This document shows, one piece after another, positions 24,570 through 31,365 of a DNA stretch of 31,365 nucleotides (position 1 is its first letter; each line of letters opens with the position of its first letter). The stretch comes from SIG672 sp045535095 (GTDB lineage: Bacteria; Bacillota; Clostridia; Oscillospirales; CAG-272), in assembly GCA_045535095.1 (NCBI GenBank), contig JAZSKY010000039.1:1-31365 (forward strand), given 5' to 3'. A model generated the notes under the pieces. It saw only the letters and a program-made list of their open reading frames with translations, made no database searches and was not told where the DNA came from. Position numbers and translations under genes: made by a program.

Positions 24570-27458
24570 ATGAAACACAACACAACGAAACGCACGATCG
24601 TTTCGCTGCTCCTTATTTTCTCGATGCTCCTTACTCTTCTCTGTGCCTGCACAGACAAGACGGACGGCGGCGCGGGCACGCAGGGCGGCGGCGAAGCACA
24701 GGACGGTCCGACTGACAATCCTTCGGGAGATAGCCAGAGCGGATCTCAGAGCACAACAAAGGTAGAGTACACGATAAAGGTGCTTTCCGCAGGAGGACTT
24801 GCTCTTGAGGGAGTTACCGTGCGTATATACACCGACAACACTCTCGAGGACCTCGTTGACTTTGCAACCACCGACGAAAACGGTATCGCAAAGATCAAGA
24901 TGGCAAAGAAGGCTCTCTACTGCGCATATCTCACCGGAGTACCCGAAGGATATACGCTTAGAGACAGCTACGACATCTCCTCGACCACAACGACAATTAC
25001 TCTCGAGTCGTCTGTAATTGCAAACGAAAGCCTTTCGGGCGTCACCTACAAGCTCGGCTCTGTAATGCACGATTTCACTGTCGTTGACAGAAACGGCGTT
25101 ACCCACAAGCTTTCCGAAATGCTCAAGGAAAAGAAGGCTGTAATGCTCAACTTCTGGTTCACTACCTGCTCGCCCTGTCAGGCAGAGTTCCCCTATATGT
25201 CGGAGGCTTACGAGAAGTATAAGGACGATATCGAGATCCTTGCAATGAATCACACGAACTCCGAGGACGATATCGACTGGTTTGAGATGATGTACGGTCT
25301 CGACACCCTTCCCTTCCCGAAGGTAAAGGACTACACACAGCTCAGAAACGCGTTCGACATCTCGAACTACCCCACCTCGATATTTATCGACCGTTACGGC
25401 GTAATTTGTCTTATAGAGGTCGGCGGACTTCCCTCGGCGGAGCCCTTTGAAAAGGCGTTCGAGCATTTTTCTTCCGACAACTACGTTCAGCAGATATTCA
25501 CAAGCATTTCCGAGCTTACTCCGGTAGAAAAGCCGACCGAAACGATGCCCTCGTCCGACGATATAGCAGGCGTTCTTAACGGAGGCGACATTCAGGTTAC
25601 CTACCGTCCCGAAACAGGAAGCGCGGCAGAGGACACCTGGCCCTTCGTCATCGGTGAGAAGGACGGAACACCCTGCATTATAAACTCCAACGCAGGAAAG
25701 AGCTCTACCTTCGCTATTATGTACGCGGACGTAACGCTCAAAGCGGGCGATGCTATCGCATTTGACTATTTCTCCTCGACCGAGCTTGGCGCAGATACCC
25801 TTATTATCATAGTTGACGGTCAGGATATATATCAGATCTCGGGTATAGGAAGCACTTGGGAGACCTGCTATCCTTACGTTGCTACCGAGGACGGCACCTT
25901 TGAGGTTGCATTTGCATATATCAAGGACTCGACCGAGAACTCGGGTGACGATACGGTTTACCTCAAAAACCTCCGCATCGTTTCCAAGGATCAGATAGAC
26001 TCCCCCACCTATATTCCGCGCGACGCGGCAACCAATCCCGACGAATTCGGCTTCTCCTATAACGATTATATCACCGCAGTTTACAACGAAAATGACGGAT
26101 ACTACCACGTTGGCGACAAGAACGGGCCTCTCCTTCTTGCCGACCTTATGGGAACAACGAAGCTTCACACCGCATCGGGCGAGAACACGTCCATTTATAT
26201 AATCGCGACCAGCGACAGCGGAATCGTTCTCGACGGAAAGAACTACTACGACGATCTCGTAAGATATTTCTCGTATGCGTCCAACTCCGAAATGAACGGA
26301 TTCTGTACTGTAAACGCAGCTCTCAAGGAGCTTCTCGAGGTAGTTGCCGAGGCAGTTGGTCTTGAGCAGAACAACCCGAACGAATGGCTCCAGATGTGCG
26401 TTTATTACGATGCTTACGGCACAAACGGAGAGCAGCTCCGTGACCCCATTCGCGGTCTTGCAACCTTCTCTGCTTTTGAAGCAAAGGAAGGCAAGGACAA
26501 CAGTGTAACCTACAACCGCGTAATCATGCCCCGCGGACTTCTCTACAAATTCGTACCCACAAGATCGGGTGCTTACCGCATCACCTCTGACAGCGAATAC
26601 GAGGTAAACGGCTGGATATTCACCGAGAGCGGACTTACCGGAACAGATCGCAGCCCGATATACACCTTCGAGGGCGGCGAGAGAATGTATAGCGACGCCA
26701 ACAACTGCTCTATGGTAATATATATGGAGGCAGGCAAGGAGTACTACATCGACATCGCTTACTACGACGTATATCAGGAAGGCACCTTCACCTTTGAGGT
26801 TAAGTTCCTCGGCGCATCCTACGACCTCTTCACCGTTGCATCTCCCGGATTCTTCACCTACCACGAGACCACCGGAACGGGCGCGGTCAACGAGATCATC
26901 GCAGGCGGTATCGACGTTATTCTCGGAAGCGACGAATACTACCACGAAAAGTATGCGGACGGCACTCTCGGATCTGTTCTCTACGCAGATTTTGCGGGAA
27001 TTACGGGAATTTTCAGTCACTCACTCAAAACCATGATAGACATGGGATCGTTCAACTTCACAATGACCGAGGGTGATCAGTATATTCTTACCTACATTTC
27101 GCAGTTCTACAAGGATCTCGGAATCGAGGCAGGTAGCGATCCCAAGGATCACCGCGAGGCTCTCATTGAAAAGTTCAAGACTCTCTGGGGCGAATCGTAC
27201 ACCGAGTACGCAAGCATCTACGCTATTGAAGAGGTTATCGACGGAATCTACCACGGTACGGGAACCGATATGACCTCTGTTGCAAGAAAGTATGCAGCTA
27301 TGATCGACGCATCGTCCGCTACCGAAAGAAACGGATGCGTAAAGGTCAACGAGGAGCTTGCAGACCTTCTCCAGAAGCTTATGGATAAGTACACCTTCGA
27401 GGGCGTTGACGCATCTTGGAGAAAGCTCTGCTACTACTACCAGCACTTCGGCGCATAA
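24570..27458 (+). CDS. Lipoprotein with TlpA-like thioredoxin domain fused to an unrecognised duplicated domain
   Basis: A 962-residue predicted lipoprotein (lipobox L-C-A-C, Cys27) with a Gly/Ser/Gln linker. Residues 64-150 form a Cna-B/carboxypeptidase-regulatory-like Ig domain. Residues 155-300 are a TlpA/AhpC-like thioredoxin fold with active site C-S-P-C (200-203), preceded by N-F-W-F-T-T, and cis-Pro268 in N-Y-P-T. Residues 340-472 look like a beta-sandwich. Two copies of a domain I do not recognise (about 497-617 and 780-962) flank a beta-sandwich of bacterial pre-peptidase type (654-745). Both copies carry a D/E-Y-Y-H motif and a Cys pair (579/610, 923/954). An AGGAG site precedes the ATG. 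The thioredoxin domain probably reduces or forms disulfides outside the cell; the partner may be the attached domains (inference). Confidence 0.9.
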   Translation: MKHNTTKRTIVSLLLIFSMLLTLLCACTDKTDGGAGTQGGGEAQDGPTDNPSGDSQSGSQSTTKVEYTIKVLSAGGLALEGVTVRIYTDNTLEDLVDFATTDENGIAKIKMAKKALYCAYLTGVPEGYTLRDSYDISSTTTTITLESSVIANESLSGVTYKLGSVMHDFTVVDRNGVTHKLSEMLKEKKAVMLNFWFTTCSPCQAEFPYMSEAYEKYKDDIEILAMNHTNSEDDIDWFEMMYGLDTLPFPKVKDYTQLRNAFDISNYPTSIFIDRYGVICLIEVGGLPSAEPFEKAFEHFSSDNYVQQIFTSISELTPVEKPTETMPSSDDIAGVLNGGDIQVTYRPETGSAAEDTWPFVIGEKDGTPCIINSNAGKSSTFAIMYADVTLKAGDAIAFDYFSSTELGADTLIIIVDGQDIYQISGIGSTWETCYPYVATEDGTFEVAFAYIKDSTENSGDDTVYLKNLRIVSKDQIDSPTYIPRDAATNPDEFGFSYNDYITAVYNENDGYYHVGDKNGPLLLADLMGTTKLHTASGENTSIYIIATSDSGIVLDGKNYYDDLVRYFSYASNSEMNGFCTVNAALKELLEVVAEAVGLEQNNPNEWLQMCVYYDAYGTNGEQLRDPIRGLATFSAFEAKEGKDNSVTYNRVIMPRGLLYKFVPTRSGAYRITSDSEYEVNGWIFTESGLTGTDRSPIYTFEGGERMYSDANNCSMVIYMEAGKEYYIDIAYYDVYQEGTFTFEVKFLGASYDLFTVASPGFFTYHETTGTGAVNEIIAGGIDVILGSDEYYHEKYADGTLGSVLYADFAGITGIFSHSLKTMIDMGSFNFTMTEGDQYILTYISQFYKDLGIEAGSDPKDHREALIEKFKTLWGESYTEYASIYAIEEVIDGIYHGTGTDMTSVARKYAAMIDASSATERNGCVKVNEELADLLQKLMDKYTFEGVDASWRKLCYYYQHFGA

Positions 27459-27469
27459 GAGGTGACTCT

Positions 27470-28747
27470 ATGAAAAACACCGTAATTACGAGGATAATAT
27501 GCCTCACACTTACCGTCCTGCTCGCCCTTTCGCTCTTTTCCTGTAAAAAGGAAGAGACACCGAGTGCGGACGGCTCGGGAGACGGCCCTGCGCCGTCTGC
27601 CGAGACTATCGACTACACCGTCAGCGTAAAAGACCACGCGGGAAATGCGGTGCCTGATGCCGTAGTTTCGGTCATGAAGGGCGAAGAAAAGGTCAAAATG
27701 AACTTCACAAACCCGAAGGGCGTTGCAAAATTCTCGCTTGAAAGCGGAAACTACACCTTCACTATCGAAACATCCGATAAAACACCGTACGAATACGACA
27801 TATCGGCCTGCACGCTCAGTGCAGACAAGCCGAGCGCGGAGATCACAGTATATAACATAAAGATGCCCTCCGAGGATCTCTATTTCGTTATCGACGAGGT
27901 TGACGTTATATGCAAATCGTACACCGCGAGCGTCGGCGGAAACCACGCAAGCCTCACAGCAGGCGAGCCCTACTATTTCGTATTCACACCCACGCAGTCG
28001 GGATATTACAAGATCTCGGCAAGCGAGGGAGCAAGGGTCGGTTATCACGGCTCTCCCAACTTCCCTATGGTAAACAACGTTGCAGACATGGAGTCTGACG
28101 GAGCGTTCCACTTAAATATTAAGGACGACAATATCGGTCACAACGGAACGGGAACAGCGCAGTATATAATCAGCGTATCGGCGGACACCGATCTTTCGTG
28201 TGTTCTGAAGATCGTGCGCGAGGACAATTATGTACGAGACATCATAGATGAGCCCTGGCAGGACATTATGCCCTCGAAAGCACTCACTCCCTTCGTTCCG
28301 AGCAGTCCGATAAACGAAAACAATCTTGTAAATATTGATCTTACAGACCCGAGTCTCACTATCGTATTTAACGAGAGTGACGGATACTATCACCTCGGAA
28401 GCGCGACAGGACCGCTCGTACTCGTTCGTATCTCGAGCGAGAGCGATTATATCGCGTCCTTCACCGAAATGTGCGAGACCGACAGACTTGGTGCGTATAT
28501 CTACGATGAAAACGGCAAATTCTTAAGAAAAGAGAGCTTCAACGACCTTATCGCCGCGTACGCAGAGATCTGCGACGAGGTATGTGGCGTTTGTCCGCTT
28601 GATAAGGACCTTGAAAATATGATCAAAACGGTCGGAGGCTATAAGGGCTGGTGGAATTTCTCGTCGGGAAATCACATTTTCGGCGATTCGGTAGTTCCCG
28701 AAGCTAACGCCTGGCTCTTCGCTTGCTGCTACGTTGCGGCAAACTAA
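27470..28747 (+). CDS. Lipoprotein paralogous to the C-terminal half of the thioredoxin lipoprotein
   Basis: A 425-residue predicted lipoprotein (lipobox L-F-S-C, Cys25). Residues 47-130 are a Cna-B-like Ig domain close to that of the upstream protein; 164-250 a pre-peptidase-like beta-sandwich (Y-F-V-F-T-P-T-Q-S-G at 169-178); and 297-425 a third copy of the unrecognised domain, with D-G-Y-Y-H (304-308), Cys372, Cys375 and Cys419/420 at the positions of the upstream copies. There is no thioredoxin domain. The start at 27470 is used because AGAGGTG lies just upstream and the product begins with a signal peptide; a longer frame from 27416 would overlap the previous gene. It begins 11 bases after that gene, so the two are in one operon. 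Confidence 0.88.
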   Translation: MKNTVITRIICLTLTVLLALSLFSCKKEETPSADGSGDGPAPSAETIDYTVSVKDHAGNAVPDAVVSVMKGEEKVKMNFTNPKGVAKFSLESGNYTFTIETSDKTPYEYDISACTLSADKPSAEITVYNIKMPSEDLYFVIDEVDVICKSYTASVGGNHASLTAGEPYYFVFTPTQSGYYKISASEGARVGYHGSPNFPMVNNVADMESDGAFHLNIKDDNIGHNGTGTAQYIISVSADTDLSCVLKIVREDNYVRDIIDEPWQDIMPSKALTPFVPSSPINENNLVNIDLTDPSLTIVFNESDGYYHLGSATGPLVLVRISSESDYIASFTEMCETDRLGAYIYDENGKFLRKESFNDLIAAYAEICDEVCGVCPLDKDLENMIKTVGGYKGWWNFSSGNHIFGDSVVPEANAWLFACCYVAAN

Positions 28748-28781
28748 AACAAAAATCAAATAAATCAGGAGAAAAACGAAA

Positions 28782-29834
28782 ATGGCAAATAAATCTTCAA
28801 AAATTCTCTCGCTCCTCGCTCTTCTTCTCTGCTTCACCCTTCTTTTCTGTGCGTGCAGCGAGACCGTAAGCGATGAAAACGGCGGAGAGATAAATCCCCC
28901 CGCAACAGAAACCCCGAGTCCCGATGACAACCCCACCGAAAATCCCGGTGACAACACAGATCCCGGAAACGAGAACGACGGCAAGATCACCTACACCGTA
29001 AACGTTAAGGACTATGACGGCAACCCCGTTCCGGGCGTTGAGGTTCAGTTCTGCGTCGGTGAGCTCTGTCAGGCTCCCGTTTACAGCGATGCTTCCGGCG
29101 TTGCAACCATCACTCTTGTTCCCGACAACTACCACGTAAAGATCAACCCCGGTGTTTATGCAGGCGATCCCGCGGAATACGAGTTTGACGAGGGATCCAC
29201 CACTCTTGAAGCAACCGTTTACAAGCTCCCCACAGGCGCCCAGGATGATCCCATTCCGGTTAACGACGACGAGGTTCAGGTCAAGCTTACCGCAGGCGCA
29301 AAGCTCTACTACGATATCTATATGCCCGGTAACAAAACGGTCACCATCGAGGACAAGAACGGCAAGCAGGCAGTCGTTGAGTACAACGGCGTAACCTACA
29401 ACTCGGTTGACGGAAGGGTTACGGTAGCTCTCGAGGGCGGATTTGTAGCAAATCTCTCGGTTTCCTCGGCAGACGGAAAGCTCGCGCTCTTCACCATGAA
29501 GATAACCACAAAGGCAGGCACGTACGATAACCCCATCGTTCTTGATAGCCTTGATGCGATAAACGTAAGCGTTCCAGAGGCAGACAGCGTTCACTACAAG
29601 TGGACCGCAACTGCAAGCGGCACTCTCACCGTTTCGTGCGCAAACACCCAGAGCGACATCACTCTTAACAACCTCACCGCATTCATCTACGGAGACGCTT
29701 CAAACGGCGCGGCATCGGTATCCATAAGCGTTAACGCGGGCGACGAGATAAACCTCATTTTCGCCGCAGTTATGGACGAAACCACTTGGACAACTCCCGC
29801 AGTTGACTACACCGTTTCCTTCACTCTCGCGTAA
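28782..29834 (+). CDS. Lipoprotein with Cna-B-like domain
   Basis: A 350-residue predicted lipoprotein; the signal peptide ends near Cys23/Cys25 and is followed by a Pro/Asn/Glu-rich linker (30-67). Residues 68-148 are a Cna-B-like Ig domain similar to those of the two upstream proteins. Residues 160-242 and 246-349 look like two related beta-sandwich domains, the second with H-Y-K-W-T-A-T-A-S-G (271-280), matching the pre-peptidase-like domains upstream. It lacks the D/E-Y-Y-H domain. It is the last gene of the operon (34-base gap, AGGAG before the ATG). No enzymatic motif is visible; a binding or structural surface protein is likely. Confidence 0.85.
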   Translation: MANKSSKILSLLALLLCFTLLFCACSETVSDENGGEINPPATETPSPDDNPTENPGDNTDPGNENDGKITYTVNVKDYDGNPVPGVEVQFCVGELCQAPVYSDASGVATITLVPDNYHVKINPGVYAGDPAEYEFDEGSTTLEATVYKLPTGAQDDPIPVNDDEVQVKLTAGAKLYYDIYMPGNKTVTIEDKNGKQAVVEYNGVTYNSVDGRVTVALEGGFVANLSVSSADGKLALFTMKITTKAGTYDNPIVLDSLDAINVSVPEADSVHYKWTATASGTLTVSCANTQSDITLNNLTAFIYGDASNGAASVSISVNAGDEINLIFAAVMDETTWTTPAVDYTVSFTLA

Positions 29835-29863
29835 AGGTCAAAGCAAGACAAACAAATAATTAT

Positions 29864-29891
29864 CCCCGACAGATTTTAATGTCTGTCGGGG
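29864..29891 (+). terminator. Terminator of thioredoxin-lipoprotein operon
   Basis: A 10-bp perfect stem CCCCGACAGA/TCTGTCGGGG (29864-29873 with 29882-29891) followed by TTTGTTTATT, 29 bases after the stop codon. Confidence 0.85.
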
Positions 29892-29931
29892 TTTGTTTAT
29901 TCTCTAATATAATTTGGAACATATCTTGTTT

Positions 29932-30609
29932 TTATACTTTCAAATGCGTTTCGTCGTAGGTGACAAGCCAATAATCGCTCATTTTTCCGTCTTCAAAGGA
30001 ATTTCGTTTCTTGCCCGTACCGCCCTGTTCGGGGAATTGATCCGAGCATTTATAGGACTTTATGTAATGCAATTTGTCATAGCTGTCAACAAGCATAATT
30101 TCGATGCTTTCTTGTGATAATGCCACCTCTTTGATTGTCATATCGGACAGCAATTCTTTAAACTTTGAAAGGCTGTTTGCGTAATCGTCAAATACGATTA
30201 ACGGAGCATATTTTTCTGCATGATCCGGATGGCATTCCAAAACATGATCGTCAAACAAAATATGCTCGCCTGCTGACCATATACAATAAGTCAACCACCT
30301 TGTGCCATATTCTCCCTGCAATTTCAGCCCGAAAAATCCGGGACCACCCATTCCATAAGTACCGCAGTAAGTACATACATCAACAATGTGGCTATTTTTT
30401 AGCACTTCATTTCCAAATGCTTCAATACTCAACGGAACGCCCAACATAATAATTTCAGAAGAATTAGGCTTGTATCTGAATATGGGATATTTACGAATTT
30501 TCTTGAAACCTCTTGCTTCCCAAAAATTTTTGTCATCTTTTTTAGCAATCACAAAATTCTCTTTAACAAGGCCCATATTAAGATTCAAAAATGGATGTTT
30601 AAAAAGCAT
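29932..30609 (-). CDS. Protein of unknown function
   Basis: A 225-residue soluble protein that I do not recognise. A notable stretch is C-T-Y-C-G-T-Y-G-M-G-G-P-G (79-91), a C-x2-C followed by a Gly-rich turn; Cys109, Cys126 and Cys188 are also present, with His129 and His116. Codon use is AT-richer than in the operons to the left, hinting at a different origin. The start at 30609 is chosen because GGAGGT (30617-30622) lies 7 bases upstream; longer in-frame starts (30624, 30696) would extend into the palindromic repeat region. No clear promoter was found. It converges with the lipoprotein operon. Confidence 0.7.
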   Translation of the reverse strand: MLFKHPFLNLNMGLVKENFVIAKKDDKNFWEARGFKKIRKYPIFRYKPNSSEIIMLGVPLSIEAFGNEVLKNSHIVDVCTYCGTYGMGGPGFFGLKLQGEYGTRWLTYCIWSAGEHILFDDHVLECHPDHAEKYAPLIVFDDYANSLSKFKELLSDMTIKEVALSQESIEIMLVDSYDKLHYIKSYKCSDQFPEQGGTGKKRNSFEDGKMSDYWLVTYDETHLKV

Positions 30610-30663
30610 ACTAGACACCTCCATCAAATTCTTTTTATTCGTTCCGTTGTATCGCCAGTTTCG

Positions 30664-30856
30664 CCTTTGTCTTACAAAGGCTTCGGGCAAGCCCATCCCC
30701 CTAAGGAAGCGCTGTGGCGTATATAGGCTCCCTCCGGGAGGGAGCTGTCAGCGAAGCTGACTGAGGGAGAGTGCGATACAATAAATTTTACCCAAACCTA
30801 AAGTCACGCAGGCTCCTTCCACCGCTAACGCGGTCCCCCTCCCTCTCGGAGGGAGG
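30664..30856. repeat. Cluster of short palindromes including an inverted pair of REP-like units
   Basis: Several hairpins in under 200 bases: CCTTTGT/ACAAAGG (30664-30680), GCTCCCTC/GAGGGAGC (30727-30745), GTCAGC-GAA-GCTGAC (30747-30761), ACCGC-TAAC-GCGGT (30821-30834) and CCTCCCTC-TCG-GAGGGAGG (30838-30856). Units 30726-30771 and 30810-30856 have the same internal order (CTCCCTC palindrome, smaller hairpin, GGGAG or GGAAGGAG tail) in opposite orientation. This looks like a non-autonomous clostridial intergenic repeat. The right unit encodes the C-terminus of the neighbouring DUF559 gene. Confidence 0.75.
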
Positions 30857-31202
30857 CTTTTACGGCGGCATCGATATACTCGCAGACACCACGAAAGTTT
30901 GTGTTGATCTGTCGGTTGGTAAACCGTATGACTTTCAGATCATAACCTTCAAGGATTTCAGTACGAAATTCATCCTTTTGTCTGCCTTCTTCGGTATCAT
31001 GCTGTGACCCATCAATTTCTATGATCAGTTTGGCTTTGTGGCAGTAAAAATCCGCAATGAAATTGTCTATGGATTTTTGCCTTTGAAATCTGATTTCATA
31101 TTTTGATAGGAAATCATACCACAAATGTTTTTCCTGCGGTGTTGCATTTTTACAAAGATTTCTTGCAAGAGTAATATTCTTTTCGTTGTAATCCAGCGAC
31201 AT
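30825..31202 (-). CDS. DUF559 endonuclease-like protein
   Basis: A 125-residue protein of the DUF559 family, related in fold to very-short-patch-repair endonucleases (PD-(D/E)XK type). Typical sequence: A-T-P-Q-E-K-H-L-W (20-28), F-R-R-Q-K or equivalent (F-Q-R-Q-K, 39-43), F-I-A-D-F-Y-C (48-54), and I-I-E-I-D-G-S-Q-H (60-68). Asp51 and Glu62 are the likely metal ligands. Family members are often found alone near repeats; a defined biological role is lacking. The last residues (S-L-R-E-G-G-G-P-R and the stop) are read from a palindromic repeat unit. GGAGGAG lies 5 bases before the ATG. Confidence 0.88.
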   Translation of the reverse strand: MSLDYNEKNITLARNLCKNATPQEKHLWYDFLSKYEIRFQRQKSIDNFIADFYCHKAKLIIEIDGSQHDTEEGRQKDEFRTEILEGYDLKVIRFTNRQINTNFRGVCEYIDAAVKASLREGGGPR

Positions 31203-31232
31203 ACTTACTCCTCCAAAGATTTATCTTTGTCA

Positions 31233-31261
31233 ATTATAGCACAAATCGGCAGAGAAAACAA
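31233..31261 (-). promoter_or_regulatory. Promoter of DUF559 gene
   Basis: Minus-strand TTGTTT (31256-31261), a 17-base spacer and TATAAT (31233-31238). Transcription would start near 31226, giving a leader of about 24 bases. The boxes match those upstream of the small Cys-rich gene at 7038. Confidence 0.75.
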
Positions 31262-31333
31262 GTTCTGTGCCGATATTTCATGTTTTCATTTCTCCGTTAA
31301 GAACAACAGAGAAACGGTTACAGGCTCGTTTTT

Positions 31334-31365
31334 TTATTCTACCTCAACGGTGCCGTCGGACTTTA
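31334..31365 (-). CDS. C-terminal end of a leftward gene (partial)
   Basis: The last nine codons before a TAA stop at 31334-31336 read K-S-D-G-T-V-E-V-E in one frame at the window edge. Composition and position (before a gap with a hairpin at 31288-31315) fit the end of a gene that enters from the right. Too short to name; it could also be chance. Confidence 0.35.
   Translation of the reverse strand, partial: KSDGTVEVE

Noticed and set aside
24510..27020. 836-codon leftward frame opposite the thioredoxin lipoprotein
   Set aside because: The opposite strand has a signal peptide, a CXXC thioredoxin domain and an RBS; the antisense product is low-complexity Val/Gly/Cys-rich sequence.
27416..27470. 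Longer start for the second lipoprotein, overlapping the previous gene
   Set aside because: It would put 18 residues in front of the signal peptide; the ATG at 27470 has its own RBS.
30610..30696. Longer start for the orphan gene (ATG at 30696 or 30624)
   Set aside because: The extension would be read from palindromic repeat sequence, whereas the ATG at 30609 has GGAGGT at a proper distance.
31288..31315. Terminator of the gene entering from the right
   Set aside because: The 11-bp hairpin is real but is followed leftward by GAAAACATG, without a T run; its role is unclear.

Overview
The window looks like a chromosomal segment of an uncultured, probably gut-associated clostridium (Bacillota/Clostridia, perhaps Oscillospirales- or Christensenellales-like). 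The pointers are strong Shine-Dalgarno sites (AAGGAG types), near-perfect sigma-A promoters (TTGACA-17-TATAAT occurs twice), several lipoprotein signal peptides with no outer-membrane proteins, BspA-type leucine-rich repeats, and short GC-rich palindromic repeats of the kind common in clostridial intergenic DNA. I saw no rRNA, tRNA, CRISPR array, integrase or transposase. The lineage call is inference only.

Left part (1-8311). A leftward three-gene operon encodes an acyl-CoA/acyl-ACP synthetase, a stand-alone acyl carrier protein and a membrane protein with a degenerate NERD-like domain. Divergent from it, a rightward operon encodes a membrane-anchored protein of unknown function, an NfeD-type protein and an SPFH/stomatin protein, ending in a strong terminator. 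Next come a two-domain SGNH hydrolase, a small Cys-rich protein bracketed by two near-identical terminators, and a leftward 2-keto-3-deoxygluconate kinase.

Central part (8374-24274). One leftward eight-gene operon, tightly spaced or overlapping, reads: giant cell-surface subtilisin with about 28 leucine-rich repeats, InlB-like repeat lipoprotein, oligopeptide-binding lipoprotein with a large insertion, OppB, OppC, OppD, OppF, and a small tail-anchored membrane protein. Its single visible promoter (24376-24404) is followed by a leader hairpin. The arrangement suggests protein degradation at the surface coupled to peptide import.

Divergent from that operon (24570-29834) is a rightward operon of three lipoproteins. 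The first fuses a TlpA-like thioredoxin domain to two copies of an unrecognised domain; the second carries a third copy; all three share an N-terminal Cna-B-like Ig domain. The conserved cysteine pair in the unrecognised domain and its linkage to the thioredoxin domain make this the best candidate here for an undescribed system.

Right end (29932-31365). An orphan AT-richer gene, a cluster of short palindromes arranged as an inverted pair, a DUF559 endonuclease-like gene whose last codons lie inside one of those palindromic units, and the last codons of a leftward gene running off the edge.
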